A stretch of DNA of 64,000 bases from Tanticharoenia sakaeratensis NBRC 103193. Its GTDB lineage: Bacteria > Pseudomonadota > Alphaproteobacteria > Acetobacterales > Acetobacteraceae. The DNA lies in the NCBI RefSeq assembly GCF_000963885.1, contig NZ_BALE01000010.1:124001-188000 (forward strand), given 5' to 3'. A model generated the notes under the pieces. The model searched no databases. It saw nothing but the letters and a program-made list of their open reading frames with translations, and was not told the origin of the DNA. The first letter of the stretch is position 1; the number at the start of each line of letters is the position of its first letter. This document shows positions 35,846-54,779 of this stretch, piece by piece. A program made the position numbers and the translations under genes.

Positions 35846-37557
35846 CCTGCCATGACCAGGGCGGGGCCGGCACGCGCCGGTTCCGCAAGGGGGGCGCCCT
35901 GCGGGCACTCCTCGTGGGTGGTCTGTCGCTCAGCGTTCTGAATGCGTGCGACCTGGCGCCCGACTATCATCCGCCGAACTACATCTATCCCAATGGCTGG
36001 GCCGGCCATGGCGTGATGACCGATGCCAAACCGGCCGACGGGGCGGTGCGCGGGAATTGGTGGACGATGTTCAACGATCCCGAACTGAACACGCTCGAAA
36101 CGCACATGCTGCAGGTGAACCCCGACCTGCAGGCGCAGGCCGAGGCGTTTACTCAGGAACGCGACATCGCCCGTGAATCCGAGGCGCAGCTTTATCCCCA
36201 GGTGACGGGAAGCGCTGGCGGCACGAAGAACAGATCGTCGGAAACCAGGCTCTGGCGCGCCGTTCCCAGCAATGCGCCGATCTATGAATCCAGCGAATTC
36301 TACAGTGGCGCCGCAACCTGGGAGCCGGATTTCTGGGACCGGATCCGTAATACTGCCCATCTGCAGAAGAATCTGGCTCAGGCGAATGCAGCCCAGTACG
36401 CGCTGGTCCGTCTGACGCTCGAGGCGGAACTCGCGTCCGATTATATCGGCCTGCGCGGGCTGGACGCTCAGATCGCGGTGTACAAGGACTCGATCAACTA
36501 TTATCGCACCGCGGTGCAGATCACCCAGATGCGTCAGGCCGGCGCCATCGCAGCCGGTCTGGACGTGTCGCGCGCCCAGAACCAGCTGTATTCGACAATG
36601 GCGACCCTCAGCTTCACGGTCGCTGCCCGCCAGGTTCTCGAACATCAGATCGCGGTGCTCGAGAATACGGTGCCTGCCGCGTTCCACATTCAGCCGACCA
36701 ACGCGCATGCCATCGTCATGGGCGATGTGCACGTCGATTCAGGACTGCCGTCGCAGCTTCTCGAACGTCGGCCCGACGTGGCCCAGGCCGAGCGCCAGAT
36801 GGCCGCCGCGTCCCGCGCGATCGGCGTCTCGCGCGCGGCCTTCTACCCGAATGTCACGTTCAGTGCCTCGGGTGGGTTCATGAATAACGGGTTCGACCTC
36901 GCCAATCTTGCCAACTCCATGTGGAGCTATGGCGTGCAGGCCATGGAGCCATTGTTCACGGGCGGCCTGCGTCGTGCGGCCCTGCAGCGCGCCTGGTCCC
37001 AGTACCGGCAGGCGGCCGACAATTACCGCTCCGTCGTGCTGCAGGCCTTCCAGGACGTCGAAGACAGCCTGACCCAGGCCGGGCTCTATCATGTCCAGCA
37101 GCTTCGTCAGGAACAGGCGGTGCAGGCGGCGCTGCGGACCCAGAACATGACGATGGCACTCTATACGGGCGGCCTGAGCGACTACCTGAACTCACTCATC
37201 GCGCAGCAGGACACGCTGCTGGCCCGCATCGAAGAGGTCCAGGCCCAGACGGGACAGCTCCAGTCGACGGTCAGGCTGATCCGTGCGCTGGGCGGCGGCT
37301 GGGATCGCAGTCAGCTGCCGGCTGTCAAGGATATCGATCCGATCCACGCCCTTCAGTACGATCATCTGCATCATGCGATTCCGGCAGGCGGGATCGATAC
37401 CCACACCAGCCCGACGGACAACAACCTGTCCGGCACCGGCATGCCGCAGGCGATGGGCAATGTCGGCGGTGGCATAGACCAGATGATGACGGGGGAGGCG
37501 GCTCTGCCGGCCCGGGACGGCAGCCCGAATCCCGACGGAGCATCCGCGACTCCGTAA
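35842..37557 (+). CDS. NodT-family outer membrane efflux factor
   Basis: 571 residues. Lipoprotein signal with LNAC (about Cys32) and CDLAPDYHPP, characteristic of NodT/OprM-type lipoproteins. The TolC-like helices are seen twice (ERRPDVAQAERQMAAASRAIG with SRAAFYPNVTFSASGG, quoted pieces). The C-terminal 90 residues (DPIHALQYDHLHHAIPAGG and a Gly/Asn/Asp-rich tail) extend past the usual family end and contain a His cluster. Completes the tripartite pump. Its stop is 4 bases before the rplK promoter. Confidence 0.92.
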   Translation: MTCHDQGGAGTRRFRKGGALRALLVGGLSLSVLNACDLAPDYHPPNYIYPNGWAGHGVMTDAKPADGAVRGNWWTMFNDPELNTLETHMLQVNPDLQAQAEAFTQERDIARESEAQLYPQVTGSAGGTKNRSSETRLWRAVPSNAPIYESSEFYSGAATWEPDFWDRIRNTAHLQKNLAQANAAQYALVRLTLEAELASDYIGLRGLDAQIAVYKDSINYYRTAVQITQMRQAGAIAAGLDVSRAQNQLYSTMATLSFTVAARQVLEHQIAVLENTVPAAFHIQPTNAHAIVMGDVHVDSGLPSQLLERRPDVAQAERQMAAASRAIGVSRAAFYPNVTFSASGGFMNNGFDLANLANSMWSYGVQAMEPLFTGGLRRAALQRAWSQYRQAADNYRSVVLQAFQDVEDSLTQAGLYHVQQLRQEQAVQAALRTQNMTMALYTGGLSDYLNSLIAQQDTLLARIEEVQAQTGQLQSTVRLIRALGGGWDRSQLPAVKDIDPIHALQYDHLHHAIPAGGIDTHTSPTDNNLSGTGMPQAMGNVGGGIDQMMTGEAALPARDGSPNPDGASATP

Positions 37558-37561
37558 GGGG

Positions 37562-37590
37562 TTGACAGCGCCCGCCCCCGGGCGCTAGAG
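37562..37590 (+). promoter_or_regulatory. Promoter of rplK operon
   Basis: TTGACA (37562-37567), a 17-base spacer and CTAGAG (37585-37590), then a GC-rich discriminator GGCCGC, a layout typical of stringently controlled alphaproteobacterial ribosomal promoters. The spacer plus the first -10 base is a perfect inverted repeat (GCGCCCG-cccc-CGGGCGC). Confidence 0.7.
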
Positions 37591-37688
37591 GGCCGCTCCC
37601 CACACGTTTATCGGAACGCGGGAGGGGCGGCCTGTCCGCTCCGCAAGCACCGCGGTCCGGGCGACACCAACTTCAGGGAGTCCCGGAT

Positions 37689-38123
37689 ATGGCCAAAAAA
37701 GTCGTTGGCTACATCAAGCTGCAGATCCCGGCCGGTAAGGCCAATCCGTCACCGCCGGTTGGTCCGGCCCTCGGCCAGCGCGGCCTGAACATCATGCAGT
37801 TCTGCAAGGAGTTCAACGCCAAGACGCAGGCTCTCGAGCCCGGCATGCCGATCCCGGTGGTCATCACGGCCTATGCGGACCGCACGTTCACGTTCATTAC
37901 CAAGACCCCGCCGAACACCTACTTCCTGCTCAAGGCTGCGAAGATCAGCAAGGGCAGCCAGACGGTCGGCAAGGGCCCGAATGTCGGTTCGGTGACGATC
38001 GCGCAGCTGCGCGAGATCGCCGAGCAGAAGAGCAAGGACATGAACGCGAACGATCTGGACGGAGCGGTGCGCATGCTCGCCGGTTCCGCCAAGTCGATCG
38101 GCCTCACCGTGGTGGAGGGCTAA
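37689..38123 (+). CDS. rplK: Ribosomal protein L11
   Basis: 144 residues, standard length. The N-terminal [21 protein letters not shown] loop (quoted [15 protein letters not shown]) contacts thiostrepton and RelA-associated functions at the GTPase-associated centre, and the C-terminal half binds 23S rRNA near 1070. Leads an operon with rplA 3 bases downstream. secE and nusG, its usual upstream neighbours, are absent. Confidence 0.98.
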   Translation: MAKKVVGYIKLQIPAGKANPSPPVGPALGQRGLNIMQFCKEFNAKTQALEPGMPIPVVITAYADRTFTFITKTPPNTYFLLKAAKISKGSQTVGKGPNVGSVTIAQLREIAEQKSKDMNANDLDGAVRMLAGSAKSIGLTVVEG

Positions 38124-38126
38124 CCG

Positions 38127-38822
38127 ATGGCCAAGAACAAGCGACTGGAAGCGGCCCGCGCTGCGGTTGAGCGCAACAAGCCCTATTCGCTCGACGAGGC
38201 GATTGCGCTGGTGAAGGCCAATGCGCGCGCCAAGTTCGACGAGACGATCGAGCTCTCGCTGAACCTCGGCATCGATCCGCGTCATGCCGACCAGATGGTC
38301 CGCGGTCTGCTGTCGCTGCCGAACGGCACCGGCAAGACGCTGCGCGTCGGCGTGTTCGCTCGTGGCGCGAAGGCCGACGAAGCGCGCGAAGCTGGTGCGG
38401 AAGTCGTCGGTGCCGAAGATCTGGCCGAGAAGGTCCAGGCCGGCGAGATCGCATTCGACCGCTGCATCGCGACGCCGGACATGATGGCGCTCGTGGGTCG
38501 TCTGGGTAAGATCCTCGGCCCGCGTGGCCTGATGCCGAACCCGCGTCTCGGCACGGTGACGATGGACGTCAAGGGCGCCATCACGGCGGCCAAGTCCGGT
38601 CAGGTCGAATACCGCGCCGAGAAGGCCGGTATCGTGCATGCCGGCGTTGGCAAGGCTTCCTTCGATTCCGAGAAGCTTGCGGAGAACATCCGCGCGCTGG
38701 TCGATGCGGTGCAGAAGGCGCGCCCGACGGGTGCCAAGGGCACCTATCTCAAGAAGGCAGCTCTTTCGTCGACGATGGGTGCAGGTCTGCGCCTCGACGT
38801 CACGACGCTGGCGGCCGGCTGA
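38127..38822 (+). CDS. rplA: Ribosomal protein L1
   Basis: 231 residues. Contains [21 protein letters not shown] (quoted [14 protein letters not shown]), the L1 signature, and the N-terminal [21 protein letters not shown] (quoted [14 protein letters not shown]). L1 binds the mobile stalk of 23S rRNA and in many bacteria represses rplK-rplA translation. Starts 3 bases after rplK, so the pair is co-translated. Confidence 0.98.
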   Translation: MAKNKRLEAARAAVERNKPYSLDEAIALVKANARAKFDETIELSLNLGIDPRHADQMVRGLLSLPNGTGKTLRVGVFARGAKADEAREAGAEVVGAEDLAEKVQAGEIAFDRCIATPDMMALVGRLGKILGPRGLMPNPRLGTVTMDVKGAITAAKSGQVEYRAEKAGIVHAGVGKASFDSEKLAENIRALVDAVQKARPTGAKGTYLKKAALSSTMGAGLRLDVTTLAAG

Positions 38823-39177
38823 TCGGCGGGGCGGTCCGGGTTTCGATCCGGCTGCCCGCATGAGATGACGCCGGGTTCACGCCCGGCGGCATAGGGGTGT
38901 CCATCGATCCTGTCGATGTGCGCCCCGAACCTGTCCAAGACCGCACGTGGCCCGGTTCCGGGCCTTAATGGACGACCTGTCATCAGGGTCCGCGCGCGAC
39001 AGACGGGGTGAAGGAATTCTTCAGATCGGCGTTCAGCCGGCTTGGGCGGGTTCCGGTAATCCGGTTGCAGGTGGACAGGCGAGCGGATCATTTGGCGTGT
39101 TGCGCTGAATGATCTGAAGGGCAATCCGGCCGGCGCGTTCCGCATGCGGGGCGTTCCGGCTCAAGAGGAGACGGAAT
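38823..39177 (+). promoter_or_regulatory. rplJ leader region
   Basis: 355 bases between rplA and rplJ with no gene. In bacteria this leader often binds the L10-L12 complex for autoregulation. A small hairpin (GCCGGG/CCCGGC around 38870-38887) is visible, and several GC inverted repeats follow. Its role as an L10 leader is inferred from location. Confidence 0.4.
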
Positions 39178-39702
39178 ATGGACCGTACGGAAAAGCGGGC
39201 CTTCGTCGACTTCCTCGCGGGTGTGTTCGGCAGCACGTCAATGGTGGTCGTGACCCAGAACAAGGGTCTCACGGTCGCCGATGTGACGGATCTGCGCCGG
39301 CGCGTGCGCGCTGCGGGAGCGACGTACAAGGTTGCGAAGAACCGGCTGGCCCTCCGTGCCCTGGATGGGACCCAGTTCGACGGCATCGCGCCGCTGCTGA
39401 AGGGGCCGACCGCGCTTGCGTGGGCGGAAGATCCGGTAGTAGTCGCGAAGACGATCGTCGAATTCGCCAAGACGAACGACAAGCTGGTGGTGCTCGGTGG
39501 CGCCCTGGGATCGCAGACGCTGAATGCGGATGGGATCCGGGCGCTGGCGGAACTGCCGTCGCTGGATGTGCTGCGTGCGCAGCTGGTGGGGCTCATCTCG
39601 ACCCCCGCCACGCGTATCGCGGGTCTCACCCAGGCGCCGGCCGCCCAGCTTGCGCGCGTTTTCGGCGCCTATGCCAAGGCAGGCGAGGCGGAAGCCGCGT
39701 AA
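39178..39702 (+). CDS. rplJ: Ribosomal protein L10
   Basis: 174 residues. Starts [17 protein letters not shown] and has [25 protein letters not shown] (quoted [19 protein letters not shown]), the rRNA-binding part; the C-terminal helix for L12 dimers is Ala-rich ([16 protein letters not shown]). GAGGAG lies 8 bases before the ATG. Paired with rplL after a 132-base gap. Confidence 0.97.
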   Translation: MDRTEKRAFVDFLAGVFGSTSMVVVTQNKGLTVADVTDLRRRVRAAGATYKVAKNRLALRALDGTQFDGIAPLLKGPTALAWAEDPVVVAKTIVEFAKTNDKLVVLGGALGSQTLNADGIRALAELPSLDVLRAQLVGLISTPATRIAGLTQAPAAQLARVFGAYAKAGEAEAA

Positions 39703-39834
39703 GTCACGAACCAAACCGCCCGTCCGGCAGGTCTGTCGGCGGGTCAGCAGCCGGTGATCGTCTTGTCTCGCGGAAATTTTTGATGCGTGCGGGATTGTCG
39801 CCGGGAACTCTGAGTATACATTAGGAACCGAACC

Positions 39835-40212
<378 letters not shown>

Positions 40213-40274
40213 TCTCGTCGACTGGTCAGCCGGATCGTCCGATCCGGCCGTCCACGTGGCGTAGAACACGGTCA

Positions 40275-40301
40275 GGGCGGGAATCATGCTGGTTCCCGCC
40301 C
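40275..40301 (+). terminator. Attenuator-like hairpin between rplL and rpoB
   Basis: GGGCGGGAA (40275-40283), 9-base loop, TTCCCGCCC (40293-40301): a perfect 9-bp stem followed by only a weak T stretch (GATTTGCC). Its place matches the partial terminator between rplL and rpoB in enterobacteria. Confidence 0.5.
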
Positions 40302-40459
40302 GATTTGCCGTTGGCGGCAGACATGCTCGCCTGCGGCGACGGCCACGCTCCTGACGGTGCGTGGCAGGATAATTGAATGGCCGGTCGTTCCGGTCGCCCG
40401 CGCGCTCAGGCGTTGCGGACGACCCGAAGGTCTGGCGGGTGACTGAAGGGGCAGGATAC

Positions 40460-44638
<4,179 letters not shown>

Positions 44639-44734
44639 CGGACGCCCTGTCGGTCATTCCTGTTTGAATTGCGTGGGCTTCGGGCGTTAGCTTTTCCCGG
44701 AGCCCATGTTGAAAAGATTGCGGCCGGCGCGTGA

Positions 44735-48952
<4,218 letters not shown>

Positions 48953-48987
48953 GGATTCCATCGCGTTCCTGCGCAACAATATTACCT

Positions 48988-49014
48988 GGCGGGCCTCTGG
49001 CCCGCCTTTTTTTT
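48988..49014 (+). terminator. Intrinsic terminator of rpoBC
   Basis: GGCGGGCC (48988-48995), TCT loop, GGCCCGCC (48999-49006), a perfect 8-bp GC stem followed by eight T residues (49007-49014). Confidence 0.93.
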
Positions 49015-49358
49015 GCGCCGAATGTTCCAGTTTGGGCCGGGTACGGGTCGTTTGCGCAAAGCCTGCCCGAATCGGGCGGTTCTGCTTGACTCGGGCTCAA
49101 TCCACTCGTAGGTTCCGCGCCCTCGGCTACCCCCGTCTGAAACGACGTCGATAGCCGCAAAAAACCAGCATGTTCGCGTGCGGTGCCGCGGAGGCAGCTC
49201 TGGGTTTTCGACCTTGTGAGTTTGCCGTAAGCCCAGGCCGGATGCGCTGAGGATGCCAAAGGCGCGCGATGAAGATCGTGCGTCGTCTTGTCATGAATGA
49301 AGCGGTCCGGCGTGAGACGTTAGGCCGGCATTGAGAAAGCAAGGATCGGGAAGGGCGT
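49015..49358 (+). other. rpoC-rpsL intergenic region
   Basis: 344 bases without a gene; it holds the rpsL promoter at 49086-49114 and about 245 bases of untranslated leader. I see no other RNA gene. Confidence 0.45.
49086..49114 (+). promoter_or_regulatory. Promoter of rpsL operon
   Basis: TTGACT (49086-49091), 17-base spacer, TAGGTT (49109-49114), followed by a GC-rich discriminator CCGCGCC. Placed between the rpoC terminator and rpsL. Confidence 0.6.
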
Positions 49359-49730
49359 ATGCCGACCATCAACCAGTTGATCGCCAAGGGCCGCGAGCCG
49401 GCCGCCAAGCGGAACAAGGTGCCGGCGCTGCAGGGCTGCCCGCAGAAGCGCGGCGTTTGCACCCGTGTCTACACCGTGACGCCGAAGAAGCCGAACTCGG
49501 CTCTCCGTAAGGTCGCCAAGGTGCGTCTGACCAACGGGTATGAAGTCGTGAGCTACATCCCTGGCGAAGGCCATAACCTTCAGGAGCACAGTGTGGTCCT
49601 GATCCGGGGCGGCCGCGTGAAGGACCTTCCGGGTGTTCGCTACCACATCCTGCGCGGCGTGCTCGACACGCAGGGCATTGCCAAGCGTCGTCAGCGTCGT
49701 TCGCTGTACGGCGCGAAGCGTCCGAAGTAA
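49359..49730 (+). CDS. rpsL: Ribosomal protein S12
   Basis: 123 residues. Decoding-centre loops [12 protein letters not shown] (Lys43) and [13 protein letters not shown] (Lys88) carry the wild-type residues at positions where streptomycin resistance arises. Contacts the decoding site. 12 bases before rpsG. Confidence 0.98.
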   Translation: MPTINQLIAKGREPAAKRNKVPALQGCPQKRGVCTRVYTVTPKKPNSALRKVAKVRLTNGYEVVSYIPGEGHNLQEHSVVLIRGGRVKDLPGVRYHILRGVLDTQGIAKRRQRRSLYGAKRPK

Positions 49731-49742
49731 GAGGAAAGAGGC

Positions 49743-50219
49743 ATGAGCCGCCGCCACCGCGCCGTAAAGCGCGAGATCCTTCCCGATCCGAAGTTCGGAG
49801 ACGTCGTCATCACGCGCTTCATGAATGCGCTGATGTACGATGGAAAGAAGTCCACCGCCGAAGGCATTGTCTACGGTGCGATGGAGACCATGCGTCGCCG
49901 CGGTGGTGCATCCGCCGATCCGGTGTCGATGTTCCACGCTGCCTTGGACAACGTGAAGCCGGCCGTTGAGGTTCGCTCCCGCCGCGTCGGTGGTGCGACC
50001 TATCAGGTCCCCGTCGAGGTGCGTGCAGAGCGCCGCCAGGCGCTGGCAATCCGCTGGCTGATCGACGCCTCCCGCAAGCGTGGCGAGAACACGATGCAGG
50101 ACCGGCTCTCGAACGAGCTGATGGACGCGGTGAACAACCGTGGCACGGCGGTCAAGAAGCGCGAAGACACGCATCGTATGGCTGAAGCCAACAAGGCATT
50201 CAGCCACTACCGCTGGTAA
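49743..50219 (+). CDS. rpsG: Ribosomal protein S7
   Basis: 158 residues. [19 protein letters not shown], then [26 protein letters not shown] (quoted [20 protein letters not shown]) and the C-terminal [20 protein letters not shown] are canonical. Initiates assembly of the 30S head. Followed by a hairpin and tuf; fusA is missing from its usual place. Confidence 0.98.
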   Translation: MSRRHRAVKREILPDPKFGDVVITRFMNALMYDGKKSTAEGIVYGAMETMRRRGGASADPVSMFHAALDNVKPAVEVRSRRVGGATYQVPVEVRAERRQALAIRWLIDASRKRGENTMQDRLSNELMDAVNNRGTAVKKREDTHRMAEANKAFSHYRW

Positions 50220-50246
50220 TTGCGACCGGCTAACGGGCTTGTGCGG

Positions 50247-50281
50247 CACGGTGCGGACATCCGGCCCGGCACCGCACCGTG
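50247..50281 (+). terminator. Hairpin between rpsG and tuf
   Basis: CACGGTGCGG (50247-50256), 15-base loop, CCGCACCGTG (50272-50281), a perfect 10-bp stem with TTTTG after it. An attenuator or terminator at the position where fusA would normally lie. Confidence 0.6.
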
Positions 50282-50335
50282 TTTTGAACTTTTCATTCTC
50301 ACCCGGCTGATCTGGCCGGGCCCTGGAGAGAGACA

Positions 50336-51526
50336 ATGGCAAAGGCCAAATTTGAGCGGACCAAGCCGCACTGCAACATCGGCACCATCGGTCACGTCGA
50401 CCATGGCAAGACGTCGCTGACCGCTGCGATCACCAAGACGCTGGCGAAGTCGGGTGGTGCGACCTACCGCGCATACGACATGATCGACGCTGCGCCGGAA
50501 GAGCGCGCTCGTGGCATCACGATCTCGACGGCTCACGTCGAGTACGAGACGAAGGCGCGTCACTACGCCCATGTCGACTGCCCCGGTCACGCCGACTATG
50601 TGAAGAACATGATCACGGGTGCCGCCCAGATGGACGGCGCGATCCTGGTCGTGTCGGCTGCTGACGGCCCGATGCCGCAGACCCGCGAGCATATCCTGCT
50701 CGCACGTCAGGTCGGCGTTCCGGCGCTGGTCGTGTTCCTGAACAAGGTCGACCAGGTTGACGATCCGGAGCTGCTCGAGCTCGTCGAGATGGAAGTGCGC
50801 GAGCTGCTTTCGTCCTACCAGTTCCCCGGCGACGATATTCCCATCGTCAAGGGTTCGGCGCTCGTCACCCTCGAGGACGGCGATGCGACGATCGGTGAAG
50901 ACCGCGTTCTGGAGCTGATGGAAGCGGTTGATACCTATATCCCGCAGCCGGAGCGTCCGATCGACCGTCCGTTCCTGATGCCGATCGAAGACGTGTTCTC
51001 GATCTCGGGTCGTGGCACGGTGGTGACCGGCCGTGTTGAGCGTGGCGCCGTCAACGTTGGTGACGAAGTCGCAATCGTGGGCCTGAAGGACACCGTCAAG
51101 ACGACCGTCACCGGCGTCGAGATGTTCCGCAAGCTGCTCGACCGCGGAGAGGCTGGCGACAACATCGGCGCGCTGCTGCGTGGCACCAAGCGTGAAGACG
51201 TCGAGCGTGGCCAGGTTCTGGCGAAGCCCGGCTCGATCACGCCGCACAAGACCTTCAAGGCCGAGGCGTACATCCTGACGAAGGAAGAGGGTGGCCGTCA
51301 CACGCCGTTCTTCACCAACTATCGTCCGCAGTTCTACTTCCGCACGACCGACGTCACTGGCGTCGTGAAGCTGCCGGAAGGCACCGAGATGGTGATGCCG
51401 GGCGATAACGTTGCGATGGATGTCGAGCTGATCGCGCCGATCGCCATGGACGAAGGCCTGCGCTTCGCGATCCGCGAAGGCGGCCGCACGGTTGGCGCCG
51501 GCGTGGTTGCTTCGATCAGCGCCTGA
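50336..51526 (+). CDS. tuf: Elongation factor Tu
   Basis: 396 residues. GTPase motifs GHVDHGKT (19-26), [12 protein letters not shown] and NKVDQVDD are intact; domains 2 and 3 follow ([24 protein letters not shown]). Delivers aminoacyl-tRNA to the ribosome. A second tuf copy elsewhere cannot be judged from this window. GAGAGA precedes the ATG. A GC-rich hairpin follows. Confidence 0.98.
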   Translation: MAKAKFERTKPHCNIGTIGHVDHGKTSLTAAITKTLAKSGGATYRAYDMIDAAPEERARGITISTAHVEYETKARHYAHVDCPGHADYVKNMITGAAQMDGAILVVSAADGPMPQTREHILLARQVGVPALVVFLNKVDQVDDPELLELVEMEVRELLSSYQFPGDDIPIVKGSALVTLEDGDATIGEDRVLELMEAVDTYIPQPERPIDRPFLMPIEDVFSISGRGTVVTGRVERGAVNVGDEVAIVGLKDTVKTTVTGVEMFRKLLDRGEAGDNIGALLRGTKREDVERGQVLAKPGSITPHKTFKAEAYILTKEEGGRHTPFFTNYRPQFYFRTTDVTGVVKLPEGTEMVMPGDNVAMDVELIAPIAMDEGLRFAIREGGRTVGAGVVASISA

Positions 51527-51553
51527 GCGCCCTGAAGGTTCTGCCTGAAGGCG

Positions 51554-51587
51554 CCCCGGCCGGAGTAATCCGGCCGGGGTCTGCTTT
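51554..51587 (+). terminator. Hairpin after tuf
   Basis: CCCCGGCCGG (51554-51563), AGTAAT loop, CCGGCCGGGG (51570-51579), a perfect 10-bp stem with TTTT at 51584-51587. Likely a terminator or partial terminator between tuf and the S10 operon. Confidence 0.7.
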
Positions 51588-51663
51588 TAAGTAGAGGCTG
51601 AAGAGGTGGCGGGGCGGTTTCGACCGCAGGCCCGAACCTATTTTGAGTTGGACGAACAGACAG

Positions 51664-51972
51664 ATGGACAACCAGAACATCCGCATTCGCCTGAAGGCGT
51701 ACGATCACCGCGTGCTGGACAACAGCACCAAGGAGATCGTCAACACGGCGAAGCGTACGGGTGCGCGGGTTCGGGGTCCTATCCCGCTACCGACGCATTT
51801 CGAACGGTTCACGGTGAACCGTTCCCCACACGTGGATAAGAAAAGCCGCGAGCAGTTCGAAATTCGGACCCATCGCCGGCTGCTCGACATTGTCGAGCCG
51901 ACACCGCAGACCGTGGACGCCCTCATGAAGCTCGACCTCGCCGCTGGCGTGGACGTCGAGATCAAACTGTAA
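51664..51972 (+). CDS. rpsJ: Ribosomal protein S10
   Basis: 102 residues from ATG 51664; the open frame extends to 51643 but conserved S10 starts at [19 protein letters not shown]. Contains [22 protein letters not shown] (quoted [18 protein letters not shown]). Ribosomal head protein and NusE antitermination factor. Heads the S10 operon; rplC follows after 10 bases. Confidence 0.97.
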   Translation: MDNQNIRIRLKAYDHRVLDNSTKEIVNTAKRTGARVRGPIPLPTHFERFTVNRSPHVDKKSREQFEIRTHRRLLDIVEPTPQTVDALMKLDLAAGVDVEIKL

Positions 51973-51982
51973 GGTCCAGACG

Positions 51983-52666
51983 ATGCGTACCGGATTGATC
52001 GCAAAGAAGCTGGGTATGACCCGGCTGTTCAAGGAAGACGGCACCCACGTGCCGGTCACCGTCCTTCACCTCGACGAGGTCGAGGTCGTGGAGACGCGGA
52101 CCGTGGAGCGTGACGGCTACAGCGCTGTGGCGCTGGGCATGATGCCGGCCAAGGTGAAGAACGTGTCGAAGCCGATGCGTGGGCATTATGCCCGCGTGGG
52201 CGTCGAGCCGAAGAAGGTCGTGCGCGAATTCCGCGTGGCCGATGATGCGGTGCTCGAAGCCGGCTCGAAGCTCTCCGCGGCCCATTTCGTGGTCGGCCAG
52301 AAGGTCGATGTCACGGGGACGTCGAAGGGCAAGGGCTTCGCCGGCGTCATGAAGCGCTGGAACTTCGCGGGTCTCGAAGCCTCGCACGGTGTTTCGGTCA
52401 GCCACCGTTCGCACGGTTCGACCGGCCAGCGCCAGGACCCGGGCAAGGTCTTCAAGAACAAGAAGATGGCGGGACACCTCGGCGACCAGCGCGTGACCAC
52501 GCTGAACCTGGAAATCGCGGCAGTCGATGCCGAGCGCAACCTGATCATGGTGCGCGGCTCGATCCCCGGTGCCAAGAACGGTCTCGTCATGATCCGCGAT
52601 GCGATCAAGAAGGCTCGCCATAGCGATGCGCCGTATCCGGCCGCGACGCTGGCAGCCGCCGGTTGA
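51983..52666 (+). CDS. rplC: Ribosomal protein L3
   Basis: 227 residues. [20 protein letters not shown], and the extended loop near the peptidyl transferase centre ([21 protein letters not shown], quoted [20 protein letters not shown]) are canonical. Early 50S assembly protein. Confidence 0.98.
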   Translation: MRTGLIAKKLGMTRLFKEDGTHVPVTVLHLDEVEVVETRTVERDGYSAVALGMMPAKVKNVSKPMRGHYARVGVEPKKVVREFRVADDAVLEAGSKLSAAHFVVGQKVDVTGTSKGKGFAGVMKRWNFAGLEASHGVSVSHRSHGSTGQRQDPGKVFKNKKMAGHLGDQRVTTLNLEIAAVDAERNLIMVRGSIPGAKNGLVMIRDAIKKARHSDAPYPAATLAAAG

Positions 52667-52678
52667 GGATAGAGGGTG

Positions 52679-53293
52679 ATGGAATACGATATTAAGACCC
52701 TCGACAACGGCAGTGCCGGTCAGGTCGACTTGCCGGAGGCGATCTTCGCCCAGGCGCCGCGGACCGACATCATGGCACGCGTTGTTCACTGGCAGCTGGC
52801 CAAGCGCCGCGCCGGTACGCATCGCACCAAGGGCATGGGCGAGATCTCGGGCACGACCAAGAAGCCCTACAAGCAGAAGGGCACGGGTTCGGCTCGTCAG
52901 GGCTCGCTGCGGGCACCGCAGTTCCGTACCGGTGGCGTCGTCCACGGTCCGGTCGTGCGTGACCACGGCTATGACCTTCCGAAGAAGGTTCGCAAGCTGG
53001 GCCTGATCTCGGCGCTGAGCCAGAAGGCTGCCGAAGGCAAGCTGGTCGTCCTCGATACGACATCGGGCGTGACCAAGACGCGCGAGGCGCAGGCCAAGAT
53101 GCGCGCGTTCGGCTGGACGTCCGCTCTCATCGTTGATGGTGCAGTCGACGAGCGCTTCGGCCTTGCGATTCGCAACCTGCCGAAGATCGACGTGCTGCCG
53201 ACCATCGGTGCCAATGTGTATGACATCCTCAACCACGACGTGCTGGTCATCACGCGCGCCGGGCTCGAGGCTCTGAAGGAGCGCCTGTCATGA
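52679..53293 (+). CDS. rplD: Ribosomal protein L4
   Basis: 204 residues from ATG 52679; GTG 52676 is in frame. The extended loop near the tunnel is visible ([22 protein letters not shown], quoted as [16 protein letters not shown]). In E. coli L4 represses the S10 operon; no leader match was tested here. Stop overlaps rplW by ATGA. Confidence 0.97.
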   Translation: MEYDIKTLDNGSAGQVDLPEAIFAQAPRTDIMARVVHWQLAKRRAGTHRTKGMGEISGTTKKPYKQKGTGSARQGSLRAPQFRTGGVVHGPVVRDHGYDLPKKVRKLGLISALSQKAAEGKLVVLDTTSGVTKTREAQAKMRAFGWTSALIVDGAVDERFGLAIRNLPKIDVLPTIGANVYDILNHDVLVITRAGLEALKERLS

Positions 53294-53631
53294 CCGCAAG
53301 GAACGTACTCGCCGAGCGCAACCGCGCAACGCGCATGTCGCGTGATGCGCTCTTTGACGTGATCCGCGCGCCGCACATCACCGAGAAGTCGACCGCCGCT
53401 TCCGAGCGGAACCAGGTTGTCTTCAAGGTGGCCCTTGATGCGACGAAGCCGCAGATCAAGGTCGCTGTCGAGACGCTGTTCGGGGTGAAGGTCCTCGGCG
53501 TCAACACGCTGGTGCAGAAGGGCAAGACCAAGCGGTTCAAAGGCCGTCCGGGTCAGCGCTCCGACATCAAGAAGGCTTTCGTGCAGCTCGCGGAAGGTCA
53601 GTCCATTGACCTGACCGCGAAGCTCCCCTGA
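53290..53631 (+). CDS. rplW: Ribosomal protein L23
   Basis: 113 residues from ATG 53290, coupled to rplD. The first 15 residues precede the conserved domain ([23 protein letters not shown], quoted [17 protein letters not shown]), so ATG 53335 is an alternative. Docking site for trigger factor and SRP at the tunnel exit. Confidence 0.96.
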   Translation: MTARNVLAERNRATRMSRDALFDVIRAPHITEKSTAASERNQVVFKVALDATKPQIKVAVETLFGVKVLGVNTLVQKGKTKRFKGRPGQRSDIKKAFVQLAEGQSIDLTAKLP

Positions 53632-53650
53632 GCCGACGGGATAGAATACC

Positions 53651-54481
53651 ATGGCATTGAAGCACTTTAATCCCAAGACGCCGAGCACCCGCGGCACCGT
53701 CCTGATCGACCGCAGCGAGCTGTGGAAGGGCAAGCCGGTCAAGCAGCTCACCGAGGGCAAGAACAAGTCGGGCGGCCGTAACAACCACGGTCGTACGACG
53801 TCTCGCTTCCGTGGCGGCGGGCACAAGCAGTCCTACCGTTTCGTCGATTTCAAGCGTCGCAAGTTCGACGTAGCCGGCACGGTCGAGCGTCTGGAATATG
53901 ACCCGAACCGGACCGCGTTCATCGCGCTGATCAAGTATGACGACGGCGAGCTGGCCTACATCCTGGCGCCGCAGCGCCTGCGTGCCGGTGACCGCGTGGT
54001 CGCCGGAGCGCGCACGGACGTCAAGCCGGGCAATGCGATGCCGCTCGCGGCGATGCCGGTCGGCACGATCGTCCACAACGTCGAGCTGAAGCAGGGCGCT
54101 GGCGGCAAGGTTGCGCGTTCGGCAGGCACGTATGTGCAGCTCGTCGGCAAGGATGCCGGTTACGCGCAGATCAAGCTGCAGTCGGGTGAGCTGCGTCTCG
54201 TTCGCGCCGAGTGCATGGCGACAGTTGGCGCGGTGTCGAACCCCGACAACATGAACCAGCATCTCGGCAAGGCCGGACGTCGTCGCTGGATGGGTCGTCG
54301 CCCGCACAACCGCGGCGTCGTGATGAACCCGGTTGACCATCCGCATGGTGGTGGTGAAGGCCGCTCCTCCGGTGGCCGTCACCCGGTCACGCCGTGGGGT
54401 ATTCCGACGAAGGGTTACAAGACCCGGACCAACAAGAAGACGGACAGCCTGATTATCCGTCGCCGCAAGACCGGCAAGTAA
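53651..54481 (+). CDS. rplB: Ribosomal protein L2
   Basis: 276 residues. C-terminal [21 protein letters not shown] includes the His important for peptidyl transfer (quoted [15 protein letters not shown]). Also [23 protein letters not shown] near the start (quoted [16 protein letters not shown]). Normal length. Confidence 0.98.
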   Translation: MALKHFNPKTPSTRGTVLIDRSELWKGKPVKQLTEGKNKSGGRNNHGRTTSRFRGGGHKQSYRFVDFKRRKFDVAGTVERLEYDPNRTAFIALIKYDDGELAYILAPQRLRAGDRVVAGARTDVKPGNAMPLAAMPVGTIVHNVELKQGAGGKVARSAGTYVQLVGKDAGYAQIKLQSGELRLVRAECMATVGAVSNPDNMNQHLGKAGRRRWMGRRPHNRGVVMNPVDHPHGGGEGRSSGGRHPVTPWGIPTKGYKTRTNKKTDSLIIRRRKTGK

Positions 54482-54498
54482 GAGGGGGCACGAGAGAG

Positions 54499-54777
54499 AT
54501 GGCACGTTCCGTCTGGAAAGGCCCGTTCGTTGACGGGTATCTGTTCGGTAAGGCCGAAGCGTCGCGCGCTTCGGGTCGTAATGAGGTGATCAAGATCTGG
54601 TCGCGTCGTTCGACGATCCTGCCGCAGTTCGTCGGACTTACGTTCGGCGTCTATAACGGCCACAAGTTCCTGCCGGTGCAGGTGACGGAGAACATGGTCG
54701 GTCACAAGTTCGGCGAGTTCTCGCCGACGCGGACCTTCACCGGCCATTCGTCCGACAAGAAGTCGAAGCGGGGCTGA
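54499..54777 (+). CDS. rpsS: Ribosomal protein S19
   Basis: 92 residues from ATG 54499. [41 protein letters not shown] (quoted [20 protein letters not shown]) and GEFSPTRTF are canonical. Small subunit head. 3 bases before rplV. Confidence 0.98.
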   Translation: MARSVWKGPFVDGYLFGKAEASRASGRNEVIKIWSRRSTILPQFVGLTFGVYNGHKFLPVQVTENMVGHKFGEFSPTRTFTGHSSDKKSKRG

Positions 54778-54779
54778 TC

